Below, piece by piece: positions 30,402 to 43,391 of a DNA stretch of 64,000 bases. Position 1 is the stretch's first letter; each line of letters begins with the position of its first letter. The notes below the pieces were generated by a model. The model was not told the DNA's origin. It searched no databases and saw nothing but the letters and a program-made list of their open reading frames with translations. Position numbers and translations under genes: made by a program. Source of the DNA: Fallopia convolvulus (taxonomy: Eukaryota > Streptophyta > Magnoliopsida > Caryophyllales > Polygonaceae); contig OZ024729.1 in the NCBI GenBank assembly GCA_964016875.1, positions 26,432,494 through 26,496,493 on the forward strand, read 5' to 3'.

Positions 30402-31880
30402 CAGACTTTAATTTGACTTTAAACACCCACTTACACCCAACAATCTTCTTACCTTTAGGCAATGGAACCAAATCCCAGGTATTATTTTTCTGAAGAGCAC
30501 AAATCTATTTTTCCATAGCCTTAACCCACTAGGATCAATTGTTGCATGTTTGTAAGAGGTGGGCTCAGAAAAAGTGGTTAAAGAATGAGAACAAGAATCA
30601 AGGGTAACCATGTGTGCTTGATAGATAGAGGAAGAACAGATATAATCTTAGAGATACTTGGGCTGAACATGAGGCCTTTGAGATCTCCTTAAATGAGGAT
30701 TTGGAGCTGGATCAGGAGAAGGTGAGAAAGGAGGAGTTTGGGGGTGGTAAAGAAGAATGAGAAGAATCTAAATTTGAAGACTCGGAAACAGGAAATTGAA
30801 CTGAAGGTGAAGAAGAATTAGTTTGGGGTGGTAAAAAAATGTGGTAGGGATAATCATGAACAAGGTAGGCGATGTGGAAGTAGGCTCTAAAGAAGAGATG
30901 TAATGAAAATGAAAGTGTTGTTCATGGAGAACAGCATCGCTATAGTGAAAAATCTTCTTGGTGGAAAGAACCATAATAATGTATGAATTTTTTTCGCATA
31001 TGAATAGCCAAGAAAGAAACATGGATTAGCTCTTTTTGAAAATTTATCTCTGCCCCTTTTTAAAGAACTAGCAAACAATAGGCAACTAAACACCTGGAGA
31101 AAGGAATAGTCAGGAGTCTTATGGAGAAAGGAATAGTCATAAGTCTTATGGAATAACATTTCATAAGGAGATTTATGTTTTAAAGAAGGTAAGGGTGTTC
31201 TGTTGATAAGATATGTTGCCGTGAAGACGCAAAAACCTAAAAATTTGGATGGAACATTAGATTGATAGAAGAGAGCCCCAGCAACTTCTAACAAATGTTT
31301 ATGTTTCCTTTCAACAATACCATTTTATTGAGGAGACTCAACATAAGATGTTTGATGAAGAATTCCATTAGTTGAATAGAGAGAAAGGGCGGAAGGATCT
31401 GGAAATTCAGGGGCATTATTTGTTCTTATGCCTTTAATGGAAGATTGAAACTAATTAGTCACTTGAGCAACAAAGGATTGAAGCACAAAAAGAGCATTAG
31501 ATTTATTGGCCATAAGAAAGGTCCAAGTGCATCTAGTAAAATCATCTACAATGGTAAGATTATGTCTAAAACCATTGTGTGTGACATATTTATAAGGACC
31601 CAAAGTATCAACATAGATGAGATCAAAATGAGATGAAGAATGGCTTATAGAAGTATGAAAGGTTTTTCTGTGTTGTTTAGCAAGAGGACGGATGGAACAA
31701 ATTTTATGAGACTTCGGTATATGTTTAAAGAAGGGAAAATATTGTAATTGATCATAAGAAGTATGGCCAATTCTACAATGCCAGATATCTAAGCTTTTGG
31801 AAAAAATAGTAGGAGAATAAACAACAACAACTAGTGGCGGAGCCACATTGAGCTCAGTGGGGGCTAAAGCCTCCACTCAA
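30402..31880 (-). pseudogene. pol: Copia integrase region
   Basis: 31876-31451 holds the pre-integrase zinc-binding HHCC region (WHCRIGHTSYDQL, with the later cysteines degraded to CSIRPLAKQH) and the integrase core start (IYVDTLGPYK... LTIVDDFTRCTWTF). A frame break follows, then 31294-30887 with the C-terminal part (FTATYLINRTPLPSLKHKSP, GYSYAKK). In that part a 33-bp tandem duplication at about 31097-31150 repeats HKT-YDYSFL/PDYSFL. 30402-30887 is the degraded linker to RT. Confidence 0.75.
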
Positions 31881-32357
31881 ATTTGATTTTTTTTGAAAAA
31901 TATAGAAAAAAAAATTAGGTTATTTGATAAAAACTAGTCCATTTGGCCAGAAAAGAACCAAGTTAATTTTTTATTTTTATGAAAAATACAAAATAAGGGT
32001 TCTCAAATACAACATTTTTTATACAGAAAAATACAAAATTTTCTGTATAAAGTGTTCTAAAAATCCCCGCTTAGTTTCATCTATGTCCTGCCTAGGCGCT
32101 GAAAGGTCCTACCCTACGTAGTCTTTCAACCCGTTTAGAAGACCAACTAGTCCGTCTAGGTGCCTGTTTAGGCCTTTTAGGCGGTCCCTCTCCGCCTAGA
32201 GACCGCTTAGTGTTTTTTAAAACATTATTTGTGTAAAAAAAGTTATATAGAAAAATACAAAAAAATCTGTATTTTTCAAAAAAAAAAATATGTAGCCAGA
32301 AATTTGACCTAGAGAAATTTAGCCCCCTCTAAGTCGAATTTCTAGCTACGCCCCCGA
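31834..32357. mobile_element. hAT-like non-autonomous element inside the copia element
   Basis: A 524-bp insertion with a perfect 8-bp TSD CAACAACT (31826-31833 and 32358-32365). Ends AGTGGCGGAGCCAC and (read backwards) TCGGGGGCGTAGCTAG are the familiar GGCGGAGCC type of plant hAT MITEs. It lies between protease and integrase sequence, so it arrived after the copia insertion or was carried with it. Confidence 0.85.
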
Positions 32358-33450
32358 CAACAACTGTAGGATTAGGAGGCAAGGAAAAATAGAGACCTTT
32401 TTCTTGTTTACCAATCAAAAGTAGACTCCTCATCGAATGGCGCTGAAGGTAACAATGAGAAGGTGTAAAGATGACATTAGCATCATACTGTGTAACCAGC
32501 TTGTGAATTGATAACATGTTGAAACAAAACTCATGAACCAACAACACATTGTCAAGTGCAATATCATTAGACAACTATACAAAACCAACACTAGTAATTG
32601 AAGCCTTATTGCCATTTTGGCATAGTGATTAATAAAGGAACATAAGCAACTTTAATATCAAGAAGCATTCCAGAATGAGAAGCTATATGATCAGTGGCTC
32701 CACTGTCTAAGATCCATGCACAAGATTGCTTAGAAGAAAGAAAATAACTGGAAGAATCCATACCAGCTAAGAAGGCTTTATTATTTGAATCATCAAGATA
32801 GGATTGTTTGCTTCGTAAAGATAGAAGTTGCTTGTATTGATCAAGAGTAATGACAATAGAAGAATCATCTTTGTCAATAGATGAATTGTTAGCAGATTTG
32901 CCACCACGAACATGATTAGGTGGGTAGCCGTGAAGCTTCCAACATCTATCCATGACGTGGCCAAGGTACTTACAGTGATCATAGAAAAATATTGATTTAC
33001 TATTAGATTCATAACCTTTGGAACCAGAATTAGTATGCTTGGAAGAAGAATCATTGTTCTTGGAACCAGAATTGACAGATTTATTGTTAGATTTTCCTCC
33101 ACGATTAGCAGCTAGAGCAGTAATCTCATTATCAACAATCGACAAAGAACGAAGAGATTTTTGAGACTCTTCTTGAAGAACAATCTTATAGACAATACTA
33201 AGAGAAGGCGGAGGCTGCATCATCAACACATTGCCTCTAACAACAAAGAAGCTATCGCCAAGTCCCATTAGGAATTTAACAACCTGTTGATCCTCTAAAA
33301 TTGCCTTAGCAACTGAATTAGAACCACGTGAACAAATTTTTGGTTTAAGTAAGAGCAAATATTCATCCCAAAGGCATTTGCATTTGGTGAAATAAGAAGT
33401 AACAAAAAGATTGCCTCGTGCCAGTGAAGCTAGGACACGCTGAATCTAAT
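32358..33450 (-). pseudogene. gag: Copia gag and protease
   Basis: Minus-strand frame 33358-32606 holds the gag C-terminal half (FLMGLGDSFFVVRGNVLMMQPPPSL), a nucleocapsid zinc knuckle in which the first cysteine is Tyr (YDHCKYLGHVMDRC, then WKLHGYP), and the protease active site WILDSGATDHIAS. A frameshift near 32600 moves the remaining protease (LLVHEFCFNMLSIHKL) into the frame 32574-32329. The gag N-terminus (33450-33940) is degraded. The lost cysteine and the frameshift indicate a dead copy. Confidence 0.8.
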
Positions 33451-34017
33451 ATAAATGCGTACGATTAATCTTGCTAAATTTGGACTCTAATTATAGCCAT
33501 ACTTGACGCGCAAATCGGCAATAAATGATCGACTATGCTATGTCCTTTGTGACAGAATGTAGAAGCCATGAGAATGCCATATTGTGACTACGGTCCCAAA
33601 GCGTTTGTTGAGCAAGATCGGAATTAGGTCTGAGACATGTACCATTGACGAAACCGAGTTTATTCTTCGCAATTAGGGATACTTCAACATATCAACACCA
33701 TGCATGGAGCATAATTCCTATCATCAAGCAAGCTTATGGACAGAACATAGCTCGGGTGATCGCTATGATGAAGATAGAGCTCATCCATGGAAGCAAAGTC
33801 TCGATCGCAGTTGCATTTCGCCCCCAAGGATTTGTAGAATCTTGAGAAATTGAAGTATGATTTTGTGGATTTGGCGAATGAAGAGGAGGAAAATCATGAT
33901 CGAGTGCGGAAGTTATAAGATGATCGAAAGATCAAGCTGATACCATGATACAAGATGTAACACAGAAGAGAAGAATCGAGAGAGAAAACTAGAGTGTTTT
34001 GTTATTGATGATAACAG

Positions 34018-34195
34018 TGAGGAAATATCAGAGACGTGTTGGGTTGAGCGCACACATGCACGGATGGACCTAGCACATAAGCCTATGGGGTTCCATCTTA
34101 AAACCAATTAGCAATAGGAGGAGTAACCCAAGGGTATATATGCTAGGCGGTTCTCTTTATATTTCAAATGTGGGATTTAGATTATATTCTCAACA
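34018..34195 (-). repeat. Short solo LTR / TRIM inserted in the copia LTR
   Basis: A 178-bp block present only in the right copia LTR. On the minus strand it starts TGTTGAGAATATAATC and ends ...TTCCTCA. Flanks AACAG (34013-34017) and AACAA (34196-34200) look like a 5-bp TSD with one change, and the left copia LTR has the uninterrupted target. A second, diverged copy lies at 53129. Confidence 0.7.
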
Positions 34196-34287
34196 AACAA
34201 AATGATCAGTTTGTTACAAGAGATATATGAATGTATTTATATGTATTACACAACCACTAAGTAACACATATAATGGTCAACAAGAAC

Positions 34288-35400
34288 CTACTCTACTACG
34301 GAGTAATAAAAGTTTAAACACGTGATTTTGTGATTATCGATATCATTACCTACCAAGTTACGGAAGTACTCCGTATATTGTTTGTGTGATACTCCATACA
34401 TAATAGCATCTCTTTCCGGTTTTCAGTACACACAAATTGATTAATTTAAATTTCAAGATATTATTCACGGTTTGGTTAAAAATTTAACACTTATATTTAA
34501 ACATCTAGTCAAACAGTCAAGCTTCAAAAGTAATATTCATTAGTTTTCGGTTCGACTATGGTGGATATTGTCCTCCAAAAAATGAAAAATAAAAAATAAA
34601 AAATAAAAACCCATGGTCTTTGCAACAAGTGCAAAATAAAGGGTGGTTAAATGCAATTTCCTCTAAAAAAATTTGACATTTTGAAATCGGAAGAAATTGA
34701 ATGACGAATAATTAAGGCTTTGTTTCACCTTCTACCCAAAAGTCATTTCTATTTGCTACCAAAAAAAAAGTCATTTCTATTTAAAAACTATTTTTCATAC
34801 TTTTGAAATACGAGCAACTCTCTCCACTTTTTACGTTTTTCAAGACACTAAAAATCAACTTTCACCTAAAAATCTATTTCTACCCACAAGTGAAACAACC
34901 CGGGCGTATTTAAATTTTAAATTACTCGAACTATCGGACCACTTTACAACGGTCAATGCCTATATATACGCAATCACATTCTCCCACAACAATACAAGTT
35001 AAAATTACCCTGGTAGACAACAATTACTACGGAGTAGCATTCATAAATCTTAAGGTAGCTGGATTCAACGTTACGCGTCACGCTCCTGTTGAACGTTGCG
35101 TTCGTTCCTCTACAGCAGCATCCACGGTAAGCTCGTCAGAGGGTACCGCACATTGTTTGGAATCCAACGGTCATAAGAGAAATCATCTGAGGGACGAACG
35201 AATCCCACCTGAACAATGCACTTACACTTCACGTTCCGCACCACACAGAATCACACCCTCTCCTCCCCACCTCCCCCACCTTCCCTTTACCCCTTTATCC
35301 TCCACGTGACAGTCATCAGAAATTAGTTAAAAAAGATGAGGGCAAATGAGTAAAATCTACATGTCGTTTCTTTTTCTACTCTACCTTGCTTTTTGCAGGC
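34288..35400. other. Intergenic region upstream of the kinesin gene
   Basis: Holds a MITE-like segment at about 34716-34903 (GGCTTTGTTTCACCTTCTACCCA at the left, matched in reverse by TGGGTAGAAATAG...GTTGTTTCAC at the right) and an A-rich tract near 34585-34610. A frame of 117 codons at 34956-35309 has no recognisable domain and lies where the promoter should be, so it is not called. Confidence 0.45.
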
Positions 35401-35439
35401 CGGTGTGAGAAGAAATAGGAGTAATACCTTGGTGGATGT

Positions 35440-36856
35440 TGACGCCCCAGCGAGGGACAGAGAGAGAGAGAGGGAGACGGAGAAAGAGAGGGAGACGGAG
35501 AAAGAGGGAAGGGAAAGCGGGGGATTGTGGTACGGAGTTGAAGGCTTCTTCCAGATTTTCTCTTTGTTTTTTGTTTTTTTACCACTCTTTCCTCCGCCAT
35601 TGTCGTGTACTGCTGTGGAGCTTTGTTTGGTTTATCTCTATTTTGCTTGGGAGTGGATGTCATCGGACTAATTTGCTGCTCTGAGATTTGAGATTGATGA
35701 AGGTGTCTGTTTGAAGAGACGCGTAGTGGTGGAAATCGGAAGCAGTTTATTTCTTGTGCTAAATTGTGCTGAAGACATTAGGATCTACGAGTCTGTTGAA
35801 TCGTTCAAAATCCACAAGTCAGAGCAGATTGTCGGTTTGAAGAGGTATTCGTTCACACTGTCGGTACTCATTTTCTCTTCAACTTTCTTACATGTTTTTG
35901 GCTTCTCGGAAATCGCCGGGAACAAATGAAATGAAATAGTGCCTTCTGTGGTAACCAAACAGCGTTTCTGTTCAATTGCTGAAATTTGTGTGTTTACTGA
36001 TTTAAAATGAAAAATCGGTTTCTATGATTTGAAACGCTCAAGTAATTTGTTTTTTTTTTTAAAGTAAAACTGATTTTGGCTGTGGATTTTTTATGCTTTT
36101 TGTAAACTGTTTTATTAGTCTGTGGGATTATGAAAAAATTGGAGGTTTGCATTAGATTAATGGAAGTCGTGTGTTGTAATGTTGGAAAAATCCGAGCGGA
36201 GAGAGCGCTTTAATCTCGTACCATAGAAAAAGAGAGCATTTTTAATCTTCCACTATTTAATTCAGTTCGAGGGAAAAGACTGAAGAAGTTCCTCTGCTGC
36301 ACTGCCAATTAAAGCAAAAGAGATTCAAAAATTTTATTCCAAAAGGAAAGGCCCCATTCAATTCATTGTTGCTGTGGTTGCTTAGCGGTAACCTGAGAGA
36401 GAAAGTGATTTGCACTGGGGTCCAGTACTTTCAGTCGGTATTTCCTTTTAATCTTGCTTGACGTAGAAGCTTGATGGGTGGGGATATTATATTAATGAAC
36501 AACTTTTTATCATGACATGTTTTTAGTTCCTACATTCTTTTTATTGTTTGCTTGGGGATCAAAGATCAATTCTCACTTATCCATGATAAGCACCTCTAAT
36601 TTATGTCCTTTTCTTAATGGCGTTAGATAATGTGTGCAATTAGCTTTCGGTTGCAGGTGGATGCCTTTCTTAGTTGTTGAGTTGTACTGCTTCTAGCCAA
36701 AGATAATTGCCCTTTTTGCTGGCAGATTAACAAACTAGTTGCTCAGGCTGAAAGGAAGAACATATGAATATCTCTTGTGGTCTCATTTCAGGAAAAAGAA
36801 ATTGCGACCATTGCTTGTTCCTGAAATGGGTGTCCCATTCATTGTGATGCCTGGAA
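35440..36856 (+). promoter_or_regulatory. Probable 5' UTR and leader of the kinesin gene
   Basis: A GA-rich tract (35459-35515, with GGGAGACGGAGAAAGAG repeated) is typical of plant 5' UTRs, followed by about 1.3 kb before the start codon that probably contains one or more UTR introns (a candidate acceptor TTGCTGGCAG at 36716-36725). Exact transcription start and UTR exons cannot be fixed from sequence alone. Confidence 0.4.
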
Positions 36857-39800
36857 ATGGGATCACTTGGTGTTGAAGAGTTGCCGAGGTGGGAAAAGCC
36901 GCAGCGAGGGATGGCTGGACGGGAAGAGAAGATCTTAGTTTTAGTAAGGCTGAGACCTTTGAATGAGAAGGAGATTGCAAAGAATGAGGTGGCAGATTGG
37001 GAATGTATCAATGATAGTACCGTCTTGTACAGGAATAGCCTTCAGGAGCGCTCTGGTCTCCCAACCGTCTATTCATATGGTATGTAAATGCTACTTTGTA
37101 ATCGCATGCATATTTCTTGTATTGGCATGCATATTTCTTGTCACTTTATGAATTTGACTAAAGTTGCCACTAGAGTTGTTGTCTATGCTTGATCCGTGGA
37201 AGTTTCATTCTACCTTGTCCTGCTAATTGTGAGTGTGTTCTGTCGGACAATTTATCTTTCTTAAGTGTCATACTCATATCCCAGTGACTTGCCTTCAACT
37301 ATCATTCTGACTTGATACGCCAGCTCAATTAACTAATTAACGACTGTTTATCTGATTTTACATGCTTTGGAACTCTGTTAACGACCCTTTAATATGTGAA
37401 TGGGTTTATTTGAGCGCGCTGTCTTGTTTACATATATGTTTGGTTGGATAAAAAGTACTCATCTGCTTTCCATCTTCTTTGCTGGGGTTTGTACTTTTGG
37501 TAGACAGAGTATTTTCAGGTGACTGCTCCACTAAGCAGGTCTATGAAGAAGGGACAAGAGAAATCACCCTTTCTGTTGTTAGTGGTATTAATTGTAAGTG
37601 TCTTGGTTCTCCTTCTGATCTCAAGACCATAGGTAATATAAGACAATATATAGATTCTAATACTGTCATCTTCTTCCTCTTCAAATCCTTTTAGCAAGTG
37701 TATTTGCATATGGCCAAACGAGCAGTGGGAAGACATACACCATGAATGGAATAACCGAGTATACAGTGGCTGATATATATGACTACATCCAAAGGGTAAT
37801 GAAATCATGGATATGTGATTCACAGATCTTATTTCAAGCAAAATGTTGCCTTTGTAACACATTTTCTATTTTCTATCAGCACGAAGAGCGAGCATTTGTC
37901 TTGAAATTTTCTGCAATGGAGATATACAATGAAAATGTGAGAGACCTTCTCAGCTCCGATAATACTCCTCTTAGACTTCTAGATGACCCAGAGGTACATT
38001 CTGTTCCAACGGCATACATACTATCATTAAGAATACACAATCTAATGTACTTATAAATCATAGAGAGGAACCATTGTGGAGAAACTGACGGAGGAAACAC
38101 TAAAGGACTGGAACCACCTAAAGAAACTTCTTTCAATTTGTGAAGGTAAAGTGGTAATGAGTATATGGAATTTTCCAAATTGCTTTACTTTTTATATTTG
38201 GTAACACCCTCCAGGCTTGTTCGGGGTATGATATCAAGTCAAGCTTAGACTTGTTATATCCTTATGTGTAATCGTTTCTCTTTTTTCTTCTATTTTATTC
38301 CAGCTCTAAGGAAGATAGGAGAGACATCATTGAATGAAACAAGTTCACGATCTCATCAGATTCTTAAACTAGTATGCCTTTGGACCATCCTTGCTGTTGG
38401 AATAAAGATGCAATTTGTTATTAGCATACCCAAGAATCCTGTTTGCTAATATTTCTTGATTGTTGTCTCTTGCAGACAATTGAAAGTTCTGCTCGTGAGT
38501 TTATTGGCAAGGAGAACTCGAGCACCCTATCTGCTAGTGTGGTATGATTGAACTGAAGTTAATTATTATATTTTCACTGGTGACTTGTGCAGTTTTTGTA
38601 GGCTCTGTTATGGCCTGCTTATGAAGCTTGTTTTTTTTTTGTTTTGTGGGGATGGCCTATTTTGCAAATCATCCAAAGGGATATCGTTAGTTTAATCTCC
38701 AAATGCTGCCATCAATTTTGTTCATTATAATACCATCATTTTTGGTGTAATAAAACTTAGACATAATGGTGTAATAAAGCTTTCCTAGGGTCTATCGGGT
38801 GCATCCTCCTGATATGTTCAGGGTATGGGTGCCACCATCTTGACCCCCCAGATCCTGCTTGTGCAGGACTATACTGGGTTGATGATGATGATGATGTGAA
38901 CGGATCTTCAAAGATTTCCATGAAAATTGAGCCTATGTCACCACACACTTGTAACTAGGCCTTCGTTATAGCCATTATGCCAATTTTTGTCAATTTAACT
39001 AATATATATGTACGTTTTCTACTTTGTTAATTTTTTTTTCTCATATGGTGGTAGAAATATGCTTATTTGGTTAACCGTTGTTATTTTCAGTTTTTTATTG
39101 ATCTAGCAGGAAGTGAGCGTGCATCTCAGGCTTTATCTGCTGGAACACGATTAAAAGAAGGTTGCCACATTAATCGGAGTCTGCTGACACTTGGAAATGT
39201 TATCCGCAAACTAAGGTTACTCACCAAATCTTTGCATTTTTTTTTTGCTTTCAAGTGCCTATTTTGTATAATCACATCTTACTCGTAAAAGTTTTACAAC
39301 TTTCTTGGGATTTCATGTATATTGCGGTAAGCTGGATGAAGTCTGCAGATACATATGTTGCTGTCTTGGACGGTTTAAACAGGTTTCATGTCAATCATAA
39401 ATTAAAAAACTGCACTAACTAAGAGAGATTTACTTGCAAAATTCTATTCATAGCTCTAGATGATTAATGAGTTCTAAAGAGCTGTTATGGCCTTCTTTAC
39501 AAAAGATTCAATGTGTTCAAGATCAAAAGTGTGACGATCTTTCATATTTGCACGATTTATAGGAAATTTATAATAGCTTTACCTGTGGCTTTTCTATTCC
39601 CTGTTCAGGTTGCTGTACAGCCTTTAGATTTTTTAGTTGCTACAACTTTTTCCCCCTATTAAATGTATAGGCTTCCTTTGGTCAACAAGCAGAAACGGGA
39701 GTTTCAGTGTTGAGTGTTTTTTTCCCTTTACAGAAGACAAAATGAGCTAATAATGATCTTTTACCTGTCTGTTTTAAATTCTGTTGTGCAGCAAAGGAAG

Positions 39801-42800
39801 ACAGGGGCACATCAATTATAGGGACTCAAAACTAACACGCATCCTGCAACCATGTTTGGGAGGCAATGCAAGGACAAGCATCATCTGCACTCTTAGCCCT
39901 GCTCGAAGTCATGTTGAGCAGTCAAGAAACACACTTTTGTTTGCTAGTTGTGCAAAAGAAGTTACCACTAATGCTCAGGTCAATGTGGTCATGTCTGACA
40001 AAGCCTTGGTAAAGCATTTGCAGAAAGAACTTGCTAGACTGGAGAGTGAGTTGAGAAGTCCAGCCCCTACCTCATCTTCTTGTAACTGTGCTGTAACAAT
40101 AAGGAAGAAGGATCTTCAACTTGAAAAGGTAAAAAAATAGTCTTCCCTAAGATATTCTAATCATTGAGAGAGGATTAATGGGTTTTGAATGTCGTATTTT
40201 TCAAACTTATTATAGATCCAATCATAACAAGGACATAGGTCTATAGGAATTTTGAGTTTGAGGACTATGAATCACCATAGTTTGTTATTCCTTGCGATTT
40301 TAGTCTGTTAAGAGTCCTCAAATCTTTAATCACACAAACTTTATATTACTTGAAGTTCCAATCTGTCGTGAAAATGACATAATTATTTGTGCCCATCAAC
40401 ATAGAAAGCTAACTAGTCTGTTTATTACAACTAATAGACATCATATTTGGCCGTTAGCTTCGAGTCTGTTTTATGCTCTATGCCTAGCTTTGCTTTTGCT
40501 TTTGTGTTGTCTCGTCTTTGTTTTTTTTCTCTTGGGTTGCCTCGGTTACTTCCTGTGCTCTGCGGTCCGTCGGGTCTGTTGGGCGCTCCCCCTCTGCGCC
40601 AAGCCAGGGGGGCCCCTATCTTGACCCCCCAGATTTCCCGCAAGGGAAGGTCCACTGGGTAATTGTTGTTGTTGTATTATGTATAATGGCTCGTTGAGCT
40701 TTGAGGAAAAAGCATGCTAGTGATTGTTGTAAATTATTTATAATTCTCCTGTGCACTTGTGCAGATGGAAAAGGAGATCCGAGAGCTAACTAAACAACGT
40801 GACCTTGCTCAATCTCGAGTTGAAGATTTGCTGCAGATGATTGGAAATGATGATACTTCTAGTAAGAAGGTATATGTATTAGAAAAAGAAGATAAGTCTG
40901 TTTGCTTCTAATAAAATTCACGTCAAGTACCAACATTCTGGTTTTATTCTTTGGAGCAGGCAGGTTATAGACAACGCTCCAAGTGGGGAGCAGCAGAGAA
41001 ATGGGAAGATGAATGTTCAGCATCTGAACGTAGTGAGTTTGATCATAATTGTCAAGACAGAAGTCTTAAAAACTATACTAGAACTCAGTCTTCTGGTGAG
41101 GATATTGAAGACCGTTCTTTAGTGGATGATGAAGTTACATCAGCTAATCTAGAAGTTTCTGAAGACCAGTGCAAGGAAGTTCGATGCATTGAGACAGAAG
41201 AGCCCAGAAGTGCTAGTTACTTGCAGGCTTTCTCTTCTCCTACTAGTGAAAACGGCCAAGTATCGGATTCCTTTACTTTTGGAAATGGACATGTTGCTAA
41301 TCAGGGAAACTCAACTGGAAGCAACCAACAAAATGGTTTCTCATATGGTACATTGGAACAAAGAATCCAGGATGTACAGAGGACTATCAATTCGCTTACT
41401 GACCCATACTCAAAGCAATCATCAAAGAATTTGGCCAGTGAGTCAGAGAAATATTTTGATAGAACCCCGCCTAGTGAGTCAGAGAAAGCCTTCCCTGGAA
41501 GACCAGGAGGATTCAGTAAAAATTTTACTCCATTTGATTATGGAAGTAGCTCTGCAAAGTTGTCACGGAACAATTCCCAATCTTCTGCTGGAACAGAATT
41601 TGTGGATGATCTGAAATCACAGGGTAGCCGAAATATGGCTGATGAAGAAATCCCCACCATTGGGAGTTTTGTTGCTGGACTGAAAGATGCTAGATTTCAG
41701 TATGAGAAGCAAATTAGAGATTGTCGGGTTAGTTTACTTTTCATTCAGTACAGTAACTATGATACAAACCCAATTTATCATTTTAATAGTTCTATATCTC
41801 CATTTTCTTTTTCTTTTTTCTAGTTAGTGTATTTGATTTTCCAGTTTCCTGCTTCCTAGTTCTTAGGCATTTTCCCATTTCCCTCACTTTCTCTATGCTG
41901 TTTTCCATTATCTTGATTATTATTATTTAGTTTTAGGAGTGAGTTACTTTATTTATCTGTTATAAAAGGAGCACACCTTGTCAATGGCTGTCTTGATTAC
42001 TGAACTGATTTACAATATGCAAAGAATCCTCAAAATTGGCTGAATGGTGAAATTCGCGCTTTCAGATTTTCTATTCCCTTTATTTTCAGTTTAGGGTCCT
42101 AACAAACTTTTACTGAACCTATAATAAATTGATCTGTCTTCCTTTGGCACTCTAGGTTTGGGAATCAGGAGCACAATCTGATGAAGCTGGGAATAATCCA
42201 AGAAATGCTAATACTGAACCTTCTCCAGATTTGGTTCACCAGTTTGAGAGCCTACGTGGAAAAATAATCGAGCTTTGGCATGCGTGCAGTGTATCGCTGG
42301 TTCACAGGACCTACTTTTTCCTGCTGTTCAAAGGAGACCCTACCGATTCCATATACCTCGAGGTAGAGTTAAGGAGGCTTAGCTTCCTCAAGGAAGCATC
42401 TTTCAATGGACAGCTGGCTGCAGAAGAGGGACGTCAGAATCTGAAATCAGCCACAAGGTACTCTCCCTTGATAATACATATTTGCCTTAACCAATTACCG
42501 AGTTTCTCGGCAGAATAATTATGTAAGCAGATAATGCTTCTAGGGTGCATATCTAGTGAGAAGTGATATTGCTCCAAGGTTCAAGATAAGGAGAAAAAAA
42601 GTGAGGAAAGAGAATTTTGTCTAAATCTGTCTGAACCTAAATCGCACTTCTCATTTGATATTGATCCCATGCTTGTAGGTTGCATATTATTAGTCCGGTT
42701 AGAAATTGTCTATTAAGATTTGTACGAGAAGAGAGAGAAAAGAGCAAAATAAGAAAAAAACCAGAAAAGAGAACATTGAGGAAAGAGAATTTTGTGTAAT

Positions 42801-43391
42801 CTGTCTGAATTTGAATCTCTACCCTTAAATTTATATCTCACCCTAAATGATACTATCTATATGATACAACTCTTAGGGTCTTTTTAGTAAACTAAAGTTG
42901 GAAACTATATCCGTTCTATTTTTCTACATTAGAATGGTTTGACCGGAGAAAATTGTTTTAAACTTAGTAAGCAATTAATTAGATTTAATATACTCACTAA
43001 ACTTGGAGTTATATACCAAAATATGTGTTTTTGATTTGTGATGCATATTTGCTTTACTGTTGGAATCAGTTTAAGGACACTAAGGAGGGAGAGGGGGGCA
43101 CTGAGCAAGCTGATCAAGAGGAGATATTCAGAAGAAGAGAGGAAGAAGCTCTACGAGAACTGGGGAATTGGGGTAGACTCCAAGAGACGAAGGCTACAAC
43201 TCGTTTCTATGCTTTGGTCAGACACTAAGGACATGAACCACATCAAGGAGAGTGCCTGCATTGTAGCCAAGCTAGTCAAGTTCTCAGAGCAAGGTCAAGC
43301 TTTGAAGGAGATGTTTGGGCTGAGCTTCACGCCTCCCCGTATGATCCGAAGATCTTTCAAGTGGGCTAACAGTGTGACCAACCGATTGTAA
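36857..43391 (+). CDS. KIN7E: Kinesin-7 motor protein, NACK-related (KIN7E/KIN7F type), 13 coding exons
   Basis: Microtubule motor, 900 residues. Exons: 36857-37079, 37504-37593, 37695-37795, 37880-37993, 38064-38145, 38304-38371, 38476-38541, 39091-39215, 39792-40128, 40765-40869, 40960-41727, 42156-42457, 43070-43391; all introns GT-AG with matching phases. Motor domain near residues 25-350: [14 protein letters not shown] loop GQTSSGKT (111-118), switch I NETSSRSH (214-221), switch II DLAGSE (252-257), then [16 protein letters not shown] coiled coil follows ([14 protein letters not shown]). The end is the plant NACK-type C-terminal domain (DUF3490: [34 protein letters not shown]). The order and exon wording match Arabidopsis At2g21300/At4g38950-type kinesins more than HINKEL or TETRASPORE; the E/F assignment is tentative. 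Introns 7 and 9 hold SINE-like repeats. Confidence 0.93.
38821..38896 (+). repeat. SINE-like repeat, copy 1 (kinesin intron 7)
   Basis: Core GGGTATGGGTGCCACCATCTTGACC, then a hairpin CCTGC-TTGT-GCAGG, ACTATACTGGG and a (GAT)n tail. Shares the same order of blocks with 40602-40675 and, reversed, 59725-59801. The upstream part may extend to about 38775. Confidence 0.55.
40602..40675 (+). repeat. SINE-like repeat, copy 2 (kinesin intron 9)
   Basis: Core GCCCCTATCTTGACCCCCC, hairpin TTCCC-GCAA-GGGAA, GTCCACTGGG, then (TTG)n tail. Likely extends upstream to about 40450, where T/C-rich sequence begins. The hairpin stem differs from copy 1 but still pairs. Confidence 0.55.

Larger units (their letters stand above)
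28862..34282 (-). mobile_element. Decayed Ty1/copia element with two later insertions
   Basis: A complete but dead element on the minus strand, TSD AGAAC at 28857-28861 and 34283-34287. LTRs run TGTTGACC...TTGTATCA (minus strand): 28862-29026 (165 bp) and 33946-34282 (337 bp, swollen by a 178-bp insertion plus a 5-bp TSD and shortened by an 11-bp deletion). The primer site TGGTATCAG (minus, 33945 leftward) matches initiator tRNA-Met, and a polypurine tract GAGGGGG abuts the other LTR at 29027. Order gag-protease-integrase-RT-RNase H confirms copia. Several frameshifts, stops and an hAT insertion inactivate it. Confidence 0.92.

Noticed and set aside
34290..34400. TACGGAGTA / TACTCCGTA words as a Stowaway MITE
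   Set aside because: Arms are short and spaced without the CTCCCTCCGT terminus or clear TA duplication.
34956..35309. 117-codon frame upstream of the kinesin gene
   Set aside because: No recognisable domain, codon use looks random, and it lies in the probable promoter.
35393..35684. Overlapping frames rich in Arg-Glu repeats (and the minus-strand Pro/Ser frame)
   Set aside because: Produced by the GA-rich tract of the kinesin leader; no domain, wrong place for a gene.
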